A program made the translations under genes and the position numbers. Shown piece by piece: positions 1 through 12,270 of a stretch of DNA of 64,000 bases. Under the pieces are notes generated by a model. That model did not search any database. It was not told where the DNA came from and saw nothing but the letters and a program-made list of their open reading frames with translations. The stretch is taken from the NCBI GenBank assembly GCA_032719365.1, contig CM064865.1, positions 35,452,065-35,516,064 of the forward strand. The letters run 5' to 3'. Numbering within the stretch: the first letter of the stretch is position 1; every line of letters begins with the position of its first letter. This DNA is from Prinsepia uniflora. Lineage: Eukaryota; Streptophyta; Magnoliopsida; Rosales; Rosaceae.

Positions 1-150
1 TGGGACTCATGCCCGATATCATAAACCACTTGGGCCTCAAGCCCGATCATGTAAGCCAACTGGGCCCCCAGCCTGTTGCCTTGTTAAATCAAATCGACTC
101 GAAGTCCGATAGTTCGTAAATCAAATGGTTCTCAAGCCCGATTCCATATT
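1..150 (-). repeat. Mini-hairpin array of LTR-H (window-truncated)
   Basis: Imperfect units of about 30 bp (variants of CCCGAT...AACTTGGGCCTCAAG) each contain a short inverted repeat, for example GGGC-CTCAA-GCCC, CTGG-GCCC-CCAG and GACT-CGA-AGTC. The array continues beyond the left edge. Confidence 0.6.
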
Positions 151-1875
151 TTCAAATCCGAAATCAGTTCTTGAATCCATTATTGACATACAAGCACGTA
201 TAAACACAGTAGGAAATCGTAAACCTTGAAATACGTGAAAATATGTAAATAACTGATACCACAATCATATTTGTAGAAATCATATATATGAAACATATAA
301 AACATTTATGCATGCATCACAATTTAGAAATCAATGTCCACTCACAGACCGTCCTACGATGCTGCCTCGATATGCGTGTGATAAGCCTCCCCGGGCTAAA
401 TCACCATCCTCAGAATATCCGAACCTGTCCAAATCATACTAGAGGGTTACTAACCACTTTATTAACCTCTCATTAAAGTCCCGTATTTTTTCCGAATTTT
501 TAAACGTATTTAAACTAGCCCTTAAACCTTCAGATACCCCGAACTATATCGAAACGATGTCCGATCGACTCGAAACAAATTCCAAAATGTTTGTTACATC
601 TAATACTTAAAATTACATGTTGAACACTTCTCCCAGTTCTGCTCCACGTCCCCCCACGCACCGTCCAAAGGCACTGAGTGTGGGAGTTATGCGCTGACTA
701 CTGTTCATCCATGTCCTACGATCAAACCGATTCAGACTGGTTCTACAAATCCGGTCCACCCGAACTGGTGTGACAAGTTTTCCCTCAATTTCCATCTTTT
801 TATGTCCTGTTAAGTCCTATAACTTCGTCCCAACGTCTACAATCAATCAATCTACTCAAAAATCCAAGAAAAACACGATATATTACCTTCATGATCGAAG
901 AACGATCGATCAATCTTCCATTGTCATGTTCCCACGCTCCCGGTCACCGTAGGGCGTGATTCCAAGTCCATTCACTTCATTTGGACCTTCAGATCATCAT
1001 TCAATCAACCAATTTGATTAACAACCACCAAATCACAATTTGCCATTTTTGAATGCAAATAGAGGCCTCACGAGTTCTTACCTCCCTTCTCCGTCGTTGG
1101 CCACGATCGTGGCCACTACTAGCCTCAGCTCAACCTCCCCTTCAACTTTCATTCACACATCACAAGCAATAGGTGAGGTTTGAGAGGGTTGGGTTCTCGA
1201 TCACACAAGTACACTCTGTTTTTCACTCTCTCGGTTGACCCTCACCGAATACCAGTATCACACACTCACCACCAGCATCGTCTCACCTCACACCCACTGA
1301 CTTTCATTCATGGCTCAAATGCTATTGATGAAGATTAGAGAGTTTAGTGTGTGGGGGTTTCACGGTTTGAAGAAGAAAATAAAGAAGACGATGAAGATAT
1401 CGTGCACGGGGAAGAAGAGAGAGAAATGAGAGGGAAAATTAATAAAGTAATAAAATATTATAAACTAATATTTTAATACATTAGATCGACAATTTGAGGG
1501 AAAAGACCAATGGGATGAGTGACACTTGTCACTCATCCAAGGGCCCCACATAAAATATCTGCCCATCTGATTTAATTAATATATAATTCGAATCCCGAGA
1601 CGTAAGTTCCCGATTTCGATCCCGTGACAATAATTCTCCCGTTCGACGTCTGATTTTGACGTGCCGCCTATCTATGGACTCGTGACGTCCCGATCTACGT
1701 CACTGTCATCGGTCCTTGTATGTTTGACTTTCTGGGTCAAAAGTCAACATTTTGCCCAATTCCTGGGGAAAACAGTCATTTTACACCCCGTTCGCCCGAT
1801 TTTTCTCAACTAATCCTTGATTAAACCCATAATTAATTAATAAATAAATCCCGAAATTCGGGATGGGTCGTTACA
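1..1875 (-). mobile_element. LTR-H, 5' part of a Ty3/gypsy Tekay-like LTR
   Basis: The right edge reads GGGTCGTTACA, the reverse complement of the TGTAACGACCC start shared by the other LTRs here. The LTR runs leftward and leaves the window, so its 3' end and target duplication cannot be seen. On the minus strand it holds a TGACGT inverted pair (1704-1681), a donor GAG|GTAAGA (GT at 1081-1080), an acceptor ACAG|G (AG at 426-425), a 79-nt putative exon (424-346) and donor GTGAGTGGAC (345-336), followed by an ATGCATGCAT-type palindrome (about 316-307). No coding sequence is visible. Confidence 0.8.
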
Positions 1876-2394
1876 ATATATTTGACTCCAAATCCAAGTT
1901 ATAACATTTAAATGAGGTCATGAGCCCAAAACACTATTTCCACAAAAGTTGTGTCTAAAAAAATGAATTAAATAATTATTCTAAAACCATAAATCCGCTT
2001 ATAACATTTAGTATAATTATTCAAGCCATTTCAATCTAGATAATTCATAAATAATTTAAAATAGTTCAATATATATGCATCATGGTTATAAAAACAAATG
2101 TCCACTTACAGATTGTCCAATTGAGCTCCGTCCCGAGCTGTGCGCTCCTCAAGGTACCTAGAGTGGTATTTTCTGTCAAAAGTGAAAATCAAGGGTCTCT
2201 GCCGTTAAATAATACCTGAACTCGATCTCTCAAAGCCCTAGGATTGCCAAATATGTCCTAAACCTACACATCATTTTTCCAAGCACTCAAAGCCCTTCAA
2301 AACGATGTCCGATCGCGTCCACGAGCCATCATGCACTGGTGGAACTCCAACGACCTTCCAACGCGTCGCCACACGCCTCCACGCCCTCCCACGC
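1876..2394 (-). mobile_element. LTR-E fragment, left piece
   Basis: Minus-strand LTR sequence of an older family, recognised by a degraded partner of the shared motif (GTCCACTTAC at 2100-2109) and by the block ACGATGTCCGATCGCGTC that matches other LTRs. It is interrupted by element 1 at 2395 and resumes at 9705. The last five bases (CACGC, 2390-2394) are the left target duplication of element 1. Its left limit abuts LTR-H, so H probably inserted into E. Confidence 0.55.
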
Positions 2395-5080
2395 TGTAAG
2401 GACCCATCCCGGGAGATGGGATTAGTGACGTGATTAGTACTGGATTAGCTGAGTTAATCGGTGGTTAGTTGGTGATTTTTGAATCGTTAGTGCAGAATGA
2501 CGATTTTGCCCCAGGAATGGGTAAAAAGTTAACTTTTAGTTCGGACGGTCAATTGGGCATTGACCGATGACTGTGACATAGTTTGGGACGTCACGAGTCC
2601 GTAGATAGGTGGCACGCCCGATTCCGACATCCGAGGAGGAGGTTATGATGTCCGGAAGGTTGAGGGCATTACCGTAATTTTGGTTAAATAGGGGGAAATG
2701 TTGACTTTTCACACGACAAGGAGTTTACACATAGACCGAGGACCGTTAGGTAGATCTCGTCGTCCTGAGTTCAACGATAGACGGCATGCTTTCATCGGAC
2801 GTAGGACGAGTGAGTTATGGGTCTAGAACGACGAAGGGCAAAATGGTAATTTTAACTCACAAGGGGCATTTTGGTCTTTTTGCACATTGGGAATTGTGAA
2901 AATCAGATTGGGGCAAGTGTACAGGAGAGATTGGATATTTTTTAGATGGGCCATGGGATTGTGGACACGTGTGGTGTGTGTAGTGGGTTCTAGGATGTTG
3001 CACGGTGTAATTAAACGGGTAAGTCGTGCTTGTGTTTGTGTTTGAGAAAAACAGAGACTGGGCTTGAGAGGGAATTGATTGGGTTGCAGTGAGTGTGTGA
3101 GCTTTTGAAGGTGTGATAGTGTTTAGAGGAGGGCTGAGAGTGCAGAGGAAGTAGTGAGAGGTTTAAGAGAGAGGAATGTTTGTGTGCGAGGAGTGTGCGA
3201 GTGTCTCAGGGAAACAGAGAGGTGTTGAGGGTGTGGTGTAAGCATCAGCGATCAAGCTGATCCAATTGGACTCAAGGGGAAGCTAGGACGGCTATGTGAA
3301 CTCCAGGGAACGCTGCGGCGAGCACGGCGGCGGTCGATAAGCAGGTAATCTCTTGAATTTCCCTAGTTACTCTGTTTTCTAGTTTAGATTCAAACGTTAA
3401 GTCGTGGCTTTTGGGGCTGAGTGGTGTTTGGTGAGTTCTAGTGTGTTCAATAGGTTCTTAGGAAGCTCTAGGGTTCGAAACCGTGACGGGGGATTGCACG
3501 GTGGGCCGGGAGCAAGAACAGAGTTTTTGGACGGGTTTAAATTAGAGTTTGGGAGATGAGATTTAGGTAGTGTTATCGTGTTTGGTTGAGGGGAATCGAT
3601 TACTAGGAAGGGGACGAAGCTAATGGTGGAAAAAGGAGTAGAAACAGCTGAGGAACAGTGGAGAACCGGTCACGCCGGTTCAGTTTGACTGATCCGGTCT
3701 GGACCGCTTGGACGAAGGTTGAAGACGATGAACAGTGCAGGCGCTTGAAGCCCACGCGCAGCCACTTTGGGCGGCGCGTGGGGCGCGTGGTGGCTTTTCT
3801 GGGGAAGTGTCCAACATAGCTTTTCGTCTAATCGTTGTAACGAATCTTTTGGGACTAGTTTCGGGACGATCGGACGTTGTTTCGGGTTAGTTCTATGGGA
3901 TCGAAGGTTTAGGGTCTCGGTTAATTACGTTTGGGTTTCGGGGAACTTGGGAGAATCTTCGTGGATGTGTTAGTGACGAGTTTTGGTGACTTGTGACAGG
4001 ATCGGGAATCCCCGAGGAGGTGGAGGAATATACAAGACGTAAGGGACGAGAGTGACGTACCCGGTACCTGTGAGTGGACTTCTTCCTTATAATTGAGCAT
4101 GCCTTACTGCTTTTAATGATTATGATTATGATGCCATGATTTTGGGATTTCAAACGATAAGTGGTTTCCAATGATTATAAATGGATTTTGAGACATGGTT
4201 TGATGATTAAGGTTTTCGATTTTAGAATCGGATTTCGGGAAGCGAAATTTGGTTTTAAAGTTGAAAAGTGGATTTTCCGGATTTGGGTTCGAAATGACGG
4301 TTCTGGATGCCGGAAGGGCTTCGGATCAGTGATTTCGGATTCGGATTTGAATATGGATTTTGAAATGGTTTTCAAACGGTTTCGGATTGGATTTGATGGA
4401 TCTGATTATTGGGTTTAAAGACCCGGATTATGATTGACGGGGGACAGGCCCGGATTGGGTTTAAAGACCCGGATTGAGTTCAAAGGCTCGGAGTTTAAAG
4501 ACTCGGATATTGATATTTCCCCTGTAGGCATGTTGAGTTTAATGACTCGGGAGTTTAAAGACTCGGGAGTTTATAGACTCGGATAGGTCTAGCAGGTTTG
4601 ATCGGCTAATGTTTATGGTATTTCTGTTTTATAATACTGTTTTTATGATGATTACTACGTGGTTTATAACTGTTTTCAGTTATTGGGTTATGCATGCATG
4701 TTTTCAAAACGGAGGGCCAAAACTCTGGTTTGATAAAATTGTTTTTGAAACTTTTATTCTTTTTGGTCCACTCGCACCTTTCTATTTTTAATTGCTCTCC
4801 AGGTCGTGGAGCTAGCGTGGGGGTCAACGTTGCGGCAGAGTCAGAGGCATAGTGTGACCCGAAGTGTTTTCAGTTTTTCGTTGCGTGTGTAATAACTCTG
4901 AGTAGGACTTCTGTCTTTTCTTTGTATACTATGCTCTGTATGACGATTACTTTGGTGGATTTAGATTATCCCTTGTCTGGGAAGGTTAATTTTGGGTTTT
5001 GTGAGATTCTTTAGCTTCTTTGTGCTGGGTTGCTAGACGGGAGCAGGGTTCACCTCGGATAATCGGGGTGGGTCCTGTCA
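2395..5080 (+). repeat. 5' LTR of element 1
   Basis: 2686 bp, TG...CA. Predicted leader structure: donor GCAG|GTAATC (GT 3345-3346), acceptor GACAG|G (AG 3998-3999), 70-nt exon 4000-4069, donor GTGAGTGGAC 4070-4079, branch-like partner GTCCACTCGC 4766-4775, acceptor CTCCAG|G (AG 4801-4802). The partner differs from perfect complementarity by one change that leaves a U-G pair. A GC-rich block with GGCGCGTG repeats lies at 3768-3792 inside the first putative intron. Confidence 0.9.
4408..4590 (+). repeat. Hairpin array, 5' LTR of element 1
   Basis: Tandem 14-nt inverted units in two sequence versions: GGGT-TTAAAG-ACCC (4411-4424, 4457-4470) and GAGT-TTAAAG-ACTC (4491-4504, 4551-4564, with variants at 4535-4548 and 4567-4580). 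The change from GGG/CCC to GAG/CTC is paired on both arms. GAG-TTCAAAGG-CTC at 4476-4489 is a weaker version. Confidence 0.85.
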
Positions 5081-5100
5081 ATTTAGTATCAGAGCATAGG
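5081..5100 (+). other. Primer binding site, element 1
   Basis: Directly after the 5' LTR, TAGTATCAGAGCATAGG matches TGGTATCAGAGC, the complement of the plant initiator-Met tRNA 3' end, with one G-to-A change. Confidence 0.85.
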
Positions 5101-5180
5101 TTTGTCGGTTTGAGTCTGTTGCGAGGTTGTGTTTAGGTTTTTTTTACTGAATCTATGCCTCTTTCAGCGTGTGGTTGACC

Positions 5181-6280
5181 ATGCCTCCGAGACGTGAACC
5201 CCATCCACGACCTAGAGACGAAGTAGCGAGAGATGCGGAGAGTGCTACGATTGAGCGAGCCCAGCGGCTCGGGGCTACGACATTTAGTGGTGGGGAAGAT
5301 CCTGAGGAAGCTCACAAGTGGATCCCGAGACTTGAGCGGATTTTCGCAGTGATGCGATGCCCACCAGAGGATCGAGTGTTACTGGCTACCTTTTTACTAG
5401 ATGGTGCGGCGTACGAGTGGTGGTATACTCTCGAGTTGTCAGGCTGGGACACCCACATAGTGACTTGGGAGATGTTCAGGGAGCGATTCTTGGACCTGTA
5501 TTACCCTCATTCTTTCCGCGATGCCAAGGAGGCTGAGTTTCTGCAACTCCAGCAGGGGAGTATGAGTGTGACTGAGTAAGAACAAAAATCCAGATGTTGT
5601 CTCATTTTTCCTCTGCGTTTGTGGCTACTGAAGCCGAGTAGTGCCGTAGGTTTGAGTTGGGCCTGCGAGGAGAGATTCGGGCCATAGTGACGGCTAGATC
5701 GTTTGCGACACTCCCAGAGTTGTCGGATGCTGCTGTGAGGGTAGAGGCTAGTTTGCCGGTACGACGCCATGAGCATGCCTTTTCTGGAACTTCGAGCGAG
5801 AGGGTACCAAAGAGGGGTAACTACAGTGGAGCATCGTCGGCGGGCGATGATCGTTTTGGTAGATCTGGTAGTTTCCAGAGGTGGGATTTCCGTGGTCATC
5901 GTGCACAGCCGACTCTGCAAGCCAGTGCGACATCTGTTGCGTCTACAGGGAGACCGAGTAGTGGTCCCGGTCAGGATGTTTGTTACTACTGTGGGGAGCG
6001 AGGTCACTTCCGACGTGACTGTCCGTTGTTACCAAAGGAGGCTGGCGTAGGTCAGGAAGCGGCGGATCCAGTAAGGAGCACGGCGTCAGTGTCAGGGATT
6101 GCGAACACCAGAGGAGGTGGTGGTGCCACTAGTAGTTCGAGCGGACATGGTAGATCTTCAGGATCCCAGGCCCGAGTGTTTGCGATGACTCAGCAGGAGG
6201 CTTAGTCAGCACCCAGTGCAGTGACAGGTACTTTTACTATCCTTGGTTGTGTGGTATACATTTATGTTGGATCCCGGGGT
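5181..6280 (+). pseudogene. Broken Tekay-type gag with start of protease
   Basis: The ATG at 5181 opens a gag closely similar to that of element D (start MPPRREP; core around AYEWWYTLELSGWD). The frame is lost at 5577-5590: a TAA replaces the Tyr codon after MSVTE, and a one-base deletion follows. A second in-frame stop (TAG 5638-5640) precedes the C-terminal part (about 5657-6202), which keeps an intact CCHC zinc knuckle (CYYCGERGHFRRDC) and the linker ending RVFAMTQQEA before TAG at 6203. In another frame, an LDPG at 6267-6278 marks the aspartic protease active site; protease homology then ends. Gag would form the particle core and bind RNA; this copy cannot make a full protein. Confidence 0.88.
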
Positions 6281-6989
6281 AGAGTTTAGGATTTTCCCCT
6301 AGGTGACTTGGAGTGACGAGGTTGAGGACTACAGTGAGTTCTGTTGAAGGTTGACGGAAGGACTAGGAAAGGAGTGACTATAACTGATCGATATGAGGTT
6401 ATTGAAGAGAACCCACAATCTAGGAGTGCCTTTAGGACTTTGTTGATTCGACACGGTGGTCAGAGCAGTAGTTGAGGACGTGAAGGCGAGGTAGTGAGTC
6501 GGCGAGTAGGATTCCCCTTTTGGATAAGTAAGCAAGATTGGATCACTTCGGGTAAGAGTTTAAGTTGGGTAGTGGTTCAGTTATTTTAGGTTTGCCTACT
6601 GACCAAGAGACTGGGAGTCTGGGGAGAGCCTGAGTTGGTTTTCAGAAGGTGAGGTGGTGGTACGTAAGGATGTACTCTATGAATTCTGTTGGGTACTCTA
6701 AATGAGGTATTCTAAAATACCTTTGTTTTCTTTTCATAGAGTTTTCCCTTGTGTACACACTAAAGTTCTAGTTCAAAGTACCGGACCGAGGTACATTCGA
6801 CTTGAGAGAGTGGCAGAAGGGTCGAACTGGTAGTAAGAGTGTTGTGATATACCCAAGGTGGAGATGATAGGTGGGAACCTATCAAGAGTAGTTGTTGTTG
6901 CTTAAGAATTGACGACCGGATTAGAGACCTCGGGTGTGAGGTACGAGCTGTGGAATTTCGGGGACGAAATTCTTTTAAGGAGGGTAGAT
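6281..6989 (+). other. Non-coding 3' internal region and polypurine tract
   Basis: No domain or long frame is visible. It ends with the block GGAATTTCGGGGACGAAATT and purine-rich AAGGAGGGTAGA just before the 3' LTR at 6990. That block also precedes the LTR in the D pol-bearing element, so the tail was retained when pol was lost. Confidence 0.75.
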
Positions 6990-9704
6990 TGTAAGGACCT
7001 GTCCTGGGAGTCGGGATTAGTGACGTGATTAGTACTGGATTAGCTGAGTTAATCGGTGGTTAGTTGGTGATTTTTGGATCGTTAGTGTCGAATGATGATT
7101 TTGCCCCTAGAATGGGCAAAAAGTTGACTTTTAGTTCGGGCGGTCAATTGGGCATTGACCGATGACTGTGACGTATTTTGGGACGTCACGAGTCCGTAGA
7201 CAGGTGGCACGCCCGTTTTCGACATCCGAGGAGGAAGTTATGATGTTCGGAAGGTTGAGGGCATTATTGTAATTTTGGTTAAATAGGGGGAAAAGTTGAC
7301 TTTTCACACGACAAGGAGTTTACATGTAGACTGAGGATCGTTAGGTAGATCTCGTAGTCCTTAGTTCAACAACAAGCGGCATGCTTTCATCGGACGTAGG
7401 ACGAGTGAGTTATGGGTCTAGAACGGCGAAGGGCAAAATGGTAATTTTGACTCACAAGGGGCATTTTGGTCTTTTTGCACATTGGGAATGGTGCAAATTA
7501 GATTGGGACAAGTGTACAGGAGAGATTGGATATTTTTGAGATGGGCCATGGGATTATGGACACGTGTGGTGTGTGTAGTGGGTTCTAGGATGTTGCACGG
7601 TTTAATTAAACGGGTAAGTCGTGCTTGTGTTTGTGTTTGAGAAAAACAGAGACTGGGCTTGAGAGGGAATTGATTGGGTTGCAGTGAGTGTGTGAGCATA
7701 TGAAGGTGTGAGTGTGTTTAGAGGAGGGCTGAGAGTGCAGAGGAAGTAGTGAGAGGTTTAAGAGAGAGGAATGTTTGTGTGCGAGGAGTGTGCGAGTGTC
7801 TCAGGGAAACAGAGAGGTGTTAAGGGTGTGGTGTAAGCATCAGTGATCAAGCTGATCCAATTGGACTCGAGGGGAAGCTAGGACGGCTTGTTGAACTCCA
7901 GGGAACCCGGCGGCGAGCACGGCGGCGGTCGATAAGCAGGTAATCTCTTGAATTTCCCTGGTTACTCTGTTTTCTAGTTTAGATTCAAACGTTAAATAGT
8001 GGCTTTTGGGGCTGAGTCGAGGTGTTTGGTGAGTTCTAGTGTGTTCAATAGGTTCTTAGGAAGCTCTAGGGTTCGAAACCGTGACGGGGGATTGTATGGT
8101 GGGCCGGGGGCAAGAACAGAGTTTTTGGACGGGTTTAAATAGAGTTTGGGAGATGAGATTTAGGTAGTGTTATCGTGTTTGGTTGAGGGGAATCGATTAC
8201 TAGGAATGGGATGAAGCTACTGGTGGAAAAAGGTTAAGAAACGACTGAGGAACGGCGGAGAACCGATCACGCCGGTTCGGTTTGACTAAGCCGGTCTGGA
8301 CCGCTTGGACGAAGGTTGAAGACGATGAACAGTGCAGGCGCATGAGGCCCACGCGCAGCCACTTTAGACGGCGCATGGTGGCTTTTCTGGGGAAGTGTCC
8401 AACATAGTGTTTGGTCTAACCGTTGTAACGAATCTTTTGGGACTAGTTTCGGAATGATCGGACGTTGTTTCGGGTTAGTTCTACGGCATCGAAGGTTTAG
8501 GGTCTCGGTTAATTACGTTTAGGTTTCGGGGAAAATTAGGAGAATCTTCGTGGATGTGTTAGTGACGAGTTTTGGTGACTTGTGACAGGATCGGGAATCC
8601 CCGAGGAGGTCGAGGAATGTACAGGACGTACGGGACGCGAGTGACGTACCCGGTACCTGTGAGTGGACTTCTTCCTTATAATTAAGCATGCATTACTGCT
8701 TTTAGATTATGATTATGATGCCATGATTTTGGGATTTCAAACGATAAGTGGTTTCCAATGATTATAAATGGATTTTGAGACATGGTTTGATGATTAAGGT
8801 TTTCGATTTTAGAATCGGATTTCGGGAAGCGAAATTTGGTTTTAAAGTTGAAAAGTGGATTTTCCGGATTTGGGTTCGGAATGACGGTTCTGGATGCCGG
8901 AAGGGCTTCGGATCAGTGATTTCGGATTCGGATTTGAATATGGATTTTGAAATGGTTTTCAAACGGTTTCGGATTGGATTTGCTGGATCTGATTATTGGG
9001 TTTAAAGACCCGGATTATGATTGACAGGGGACGGGCCCGGATTGGGTTTAAAGACCCGGATTGAGTTTAAAGACTCGGAGATTAAAGACTCGGATATTGA
9101 TATTTCCCCCGTAGGCCTGTTGAGTTTAAAGACTCGGGAGTTTAAAGACTCGGATTATATTGAGGCCTGGATTGAGTTTAAAGACTCGGGAGTTTAAAGA
9201 CTCGGACAGGTCCAGCAGGTTTGATCGGCTAATGTTTATGGTATTTCTGTTTTATAATACTGTTTTTATGATGATTACTACGTGGTTTATAACTGTTTTC
9301 AGATATTGGGTTATGCATGCATGTTTTCAAAACGGAGGGCCAAAACTCTGGTTTGATAAAATTGTTTTTGAAACTTTTATTCTTTTTGGTCCACTCACGC
9401 CTTTCTGTTTTTAATTGCCCTCCAGGTCGTGGAGCTAGCGTGGGGGTCAGCGTTGAGGCAGAGTCTGAGGCATAGTGTTACCCAGAGTGTTTTTTGTTTT
9501 TCGTTGCGTGTGTAATAACTCTGAGTAGGACTTCTGTCTTTTCGTTGTATACTATGCTCTGTATGACTATTACTTTGGTGGATTTAGATTATCCCTTATC
9601 TGGTAAAGGTTAATTTGGGGTTTTGTGAGATTCTTTTGCGTCTTTGTGCTGGGTTGCCAGACGAGAGCAGGGTTCGCCTCGGATAATCGGGGTGGGTCCT
9701 GTCA
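6990..9704 (+). repeat. 3' LTR of element 1
   Basis: 2715 bp, matching 2395-5080 along its length. Predicted leader signals are again present: GT 7940-7941, AG 8587-8588, 70-nt exon 8589-8658, GTGAGTGGAC 8659-8668, exact partner GTCCACTCAC 9389-9398, acceptor AG 9424-9425. The TGACGT pair of U3 is better preserved here (TGTGACGTATTTTGGGACGT) than in the 5' LTR. Confidence 0.92.
8998..9212 (+). repeat. Hairpin array, 3' LTR of element 1
   Basis: Same GGGT/ACCC and GAGT/ACTC 14-nt inverted units as the 5' LTR. There is an extra stretch around 9145-9175 absent from the 5' copy, so unit number changed between the two LTRs of one element. Confidence 0.85.
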
Positions 9705-10751
9705 CACGCCCACACGTGCGTGCAATGACTGGGCACTGACGTAGTCTGACACGTGGCGACATGTGGCCTAATAGCTACTGACGTGGACGAATTATGGCTG
9801 ACATGTGGCTGCTAGGTGGTATCCATATGGCCACCATGTAGCATCGATGTGGCTACCATGTCACAGCCACATCATCCTGCCGCATTAGCATCATCCTTTT
9901 CCTCGCGATGTATTGGACCTTGGGTTTGCAACCAGGTTTGGCCCGAAATCATGATTTGGTCCTTATTTTTTCCAATCTACATCCAAAACCACACTTCCAA
10001 CCACAAAACGACTCTAAACTAACCCATAAATACGATTACCAATTCAGAAACACGATAACTCACCTTGAATCTATGGGATGAGGATTGAAAACTTAGGTTC
10101 CTGTTTGAGCTCCATTCTAGGTTCATCCCATGTCCCAAAACCTTTGATTTTTGGCCATGTTCGATCACAAGAACCCAAGGATGAAGATAGTAATCTGGGT
10201 TCGAAGTTCCAACAACCTGAAATCGAAAACTACCCTTAAGGAGTTCACGGGTTACTTGGGTTCCACAACAGTCCTCCTCTTCCTCAATCTTTCATTCAGT
10301 CTCTCAGTCAAAAGCCTTCCCTAATCTCTACCTTGCAGGTACAAAGATGAACAGAGGGTGGTGGTGATGGGTGTTTGTGTGTAGTATCGGGTGGGTTGTG
10401 TCACAAGCAAATGGGGAAAAGAAATGGAGAAAAGGACCAAGGGTTAAGTGTCAGTTATCCTACTAACTTGGGAAAGATATTTCGTCAAACAACCACTCTA
10501 CTTCAGAAATGGAGATAAAGACCAAGGGTTGAGTGACTGATGCACTCCGAGATCCGTTCTTGACTTGTAAATCGACCACACAGACTCCAAATCAGACGCG
10601 CCTCCTACTTATGTAATTAAAATGTCGAGACCTATGTCATGCTCCTAGATAGCCATGCAAGTAATTCTCTAGGTCAAAAGTCAGAGTTTGTACGCTAATA
10701 TATAGACAAGGGCAGAATTGTTGATTTACCTAAATTATCTGGGTAATTGCA
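9705..10751 (-). mobile_element. LTR-E fragment, right piece
   Basis: Continuation of LTR-E after element 1. The right edge GGGTAATTGCA is a decayed TGTAACGACCC start, followed by a polypurine-tract complement. On the minus strand, ATTCAAG|GTGAG (near 10075) is the equivalent of the first donor. Between about 9715 and 9900, repeated CACGTGGC/ATGTGGC units form its own repeat array. Confidence 0.65.
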
Positions 10752-12270
10752 ATCTAACCCCCTTAAATAATTTCATCGACGAAATTCACACCTGTGGAAA
10801 CTATGTGTCTCAGGCTCCTACATGGCCTCCTCCACGTCACGATCTCTACACAAAAAAAAATTACAAGGGGGAATAGTCACCCAACGTAGCACCTTGTTTG
10901 TCTGATCCTAAATCTGTACAGGTTACTCACCAAGCTAAAAATTTTCTTTGTATTCGACCAGTTGCTCCACTAATACGTGAGACTCATCACATAAGTACTT
11001 CTGGAGCATGAAAACCTAAAATAGCTCATGAACCCTAGAGAGCTTTGAAGACAAAGTCAACTTGTAGGCTATTGAGCCTATCCTCTCGTTAAACTCAAAA
11101 GGCCCAACTAACTGGGGATTCAACTTCCTACGTCTACCAAATAGTACAAAACGCTTCCAAGTGAAATAAAATCAAGAAAACTCAGCTCCCAATCCCAAAT
11201 TCAAAGTCTCAAATCCGGCGGTCTTAAAAACCTTCCTGATGACTCTGAGATACCTTACCCATCCTCGAGTAATCTCCATCCTTTTCTTGTATGTCCAAAA
11301 CCTCAGAGGTTCATAATCTCCACTCGCCTACCTCAGTCCAACAAAACAGATCATGCACTGCCACCTAAGAAAGTGCCTAAAATTAAATCATCCCGATACT
11401 AGACTGAAAATTGCCATAGTAGGCAGATCCTAACTATACCAGGTGCGAATCTCGATCGTTGCTAGAATGTAACACACACAATCCTCACAAATCCTCTAGA
11501 AACTAAATGGTCCTCGTCGGTTGTCCATCTAAGGACAAAATCTAAGCTGTAATTTAGACTCCTCAAAATCTCAATAGACTTCGCCAAAATCTCGAAGCAC
11601 ACTTCAGATTCCTATATGGTACTAGAGACTCTAGAGGACATAAACGAATGTTGTCAATACAACTGGTAAATCGATCCAATCTGAAGTCTTCTTGCACTAG
11701 CATGAAATATACTAATTTCATGAATCCATGCACAAAAGCCCCAACTTCATTAAGACCTCTCTAGGTCACAAGGAACTTACACACAAAGCCCAAGGTAAAA
11801 TGATTCTGCTTCCAATCCAGGATATGAAATGACTATAAGGTTCCACGAGGTCTCGGTTAATCAACCCTACTCGCTGACATACCAAATATCCAAAGTCAAA
11901 CTCGTCTAGCTTCTTTCCAAGTCAACCTACCAAAATGGTCTCTGAGAACACGATATCCCTAGGTCCCACTCGGAAGCATAGCACGAGCAAAACTATGCGC
12001 CACCTCAAAGATTCCCTTTTTCCTTCCCTGTAACATCTGATACACTCAACCGGCCCACGAAACCAAGGCTACAACCAATTTTGATCATAATGTCCTGCCT
12101 ACCCTAACCTCTAACTCCAAACTCAAAGCACAACTTCAGATCCAGGAGTTAAGCCACAATAACCCAAATTGGAAAGAACGGGCCTCACAAAAAAAAACTA
12201 GCTAATAAACAGTGTGGCTATCTACTCCAACATGCGTTCTGAAGTCCCACTAGAACTAGTGCCGAAATAG
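10752..12270 (-). pseudogene. Decayed Tekay integrase-chromodomain relic
   Basis: Begins with the complement of a polypurine tract. The DNA then follows element D base by base in recognisable patches, for example CATGGCCTCCTCCACG against CATGTGGCTTCCTCCAC, CAACGTAGCACCTTG, and GGGGATTCAACTTCC against GGGCTCAACTTCC. These lie in the integrase C-terminal and chromodomain region. No reading frame survives. The right limit is approximate. Confidence 0.65.

Larger units (their letters stand above)
2395..9704 (+). mobile_element. Element 1: complete gag-only Ty3/gypsy element
   Basis: A full LTR-internal-LTR structure: 5' LTR 2395-5080, internal region 5081-6989, 3' LTR 6990-9704. It is flanked by the 5-bp target duplication CACGC (2390-2394 and 9705-9709). 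Both LTRs begin TGTAAGGACC and end CCTGTCA. The interior is only 1.9 kb and codes for a broken Tekay-type gag that stops at the start of the protease, followed directly by a non-coding stretch and the polypurine tract. It therefore looks like a deletion derivative that needed pol from another element. The two LTRs differ at scattered positions, so the insertion is not recent. It sits inside LTR-E. Confidence 0.93.

Noticed and set aside
55..75. CRISPR-like look of regularly spaced short palindromic units in LTR arrays
   Set aside because: There are no unique spacers of constant length, units vary, and the sequence is plant LTR DNA.
288..476. Short open frames of 60-100 codons throughout the LTRs
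   Set aside because: They have no recognisable domain, overlap on both strands and lie in repeat sequence; several recur only because the LTRs are repeated.
4161..4418. An 85-codon frame conserved in both LTRs of element 1 (also 8748-9005)
   Set aside because: It is kept in both copies only because LTRs are duplicates. It lies in the predicted intron, is rich in simple FGF/RIG-type residues, and is equally open on the opposite strand.
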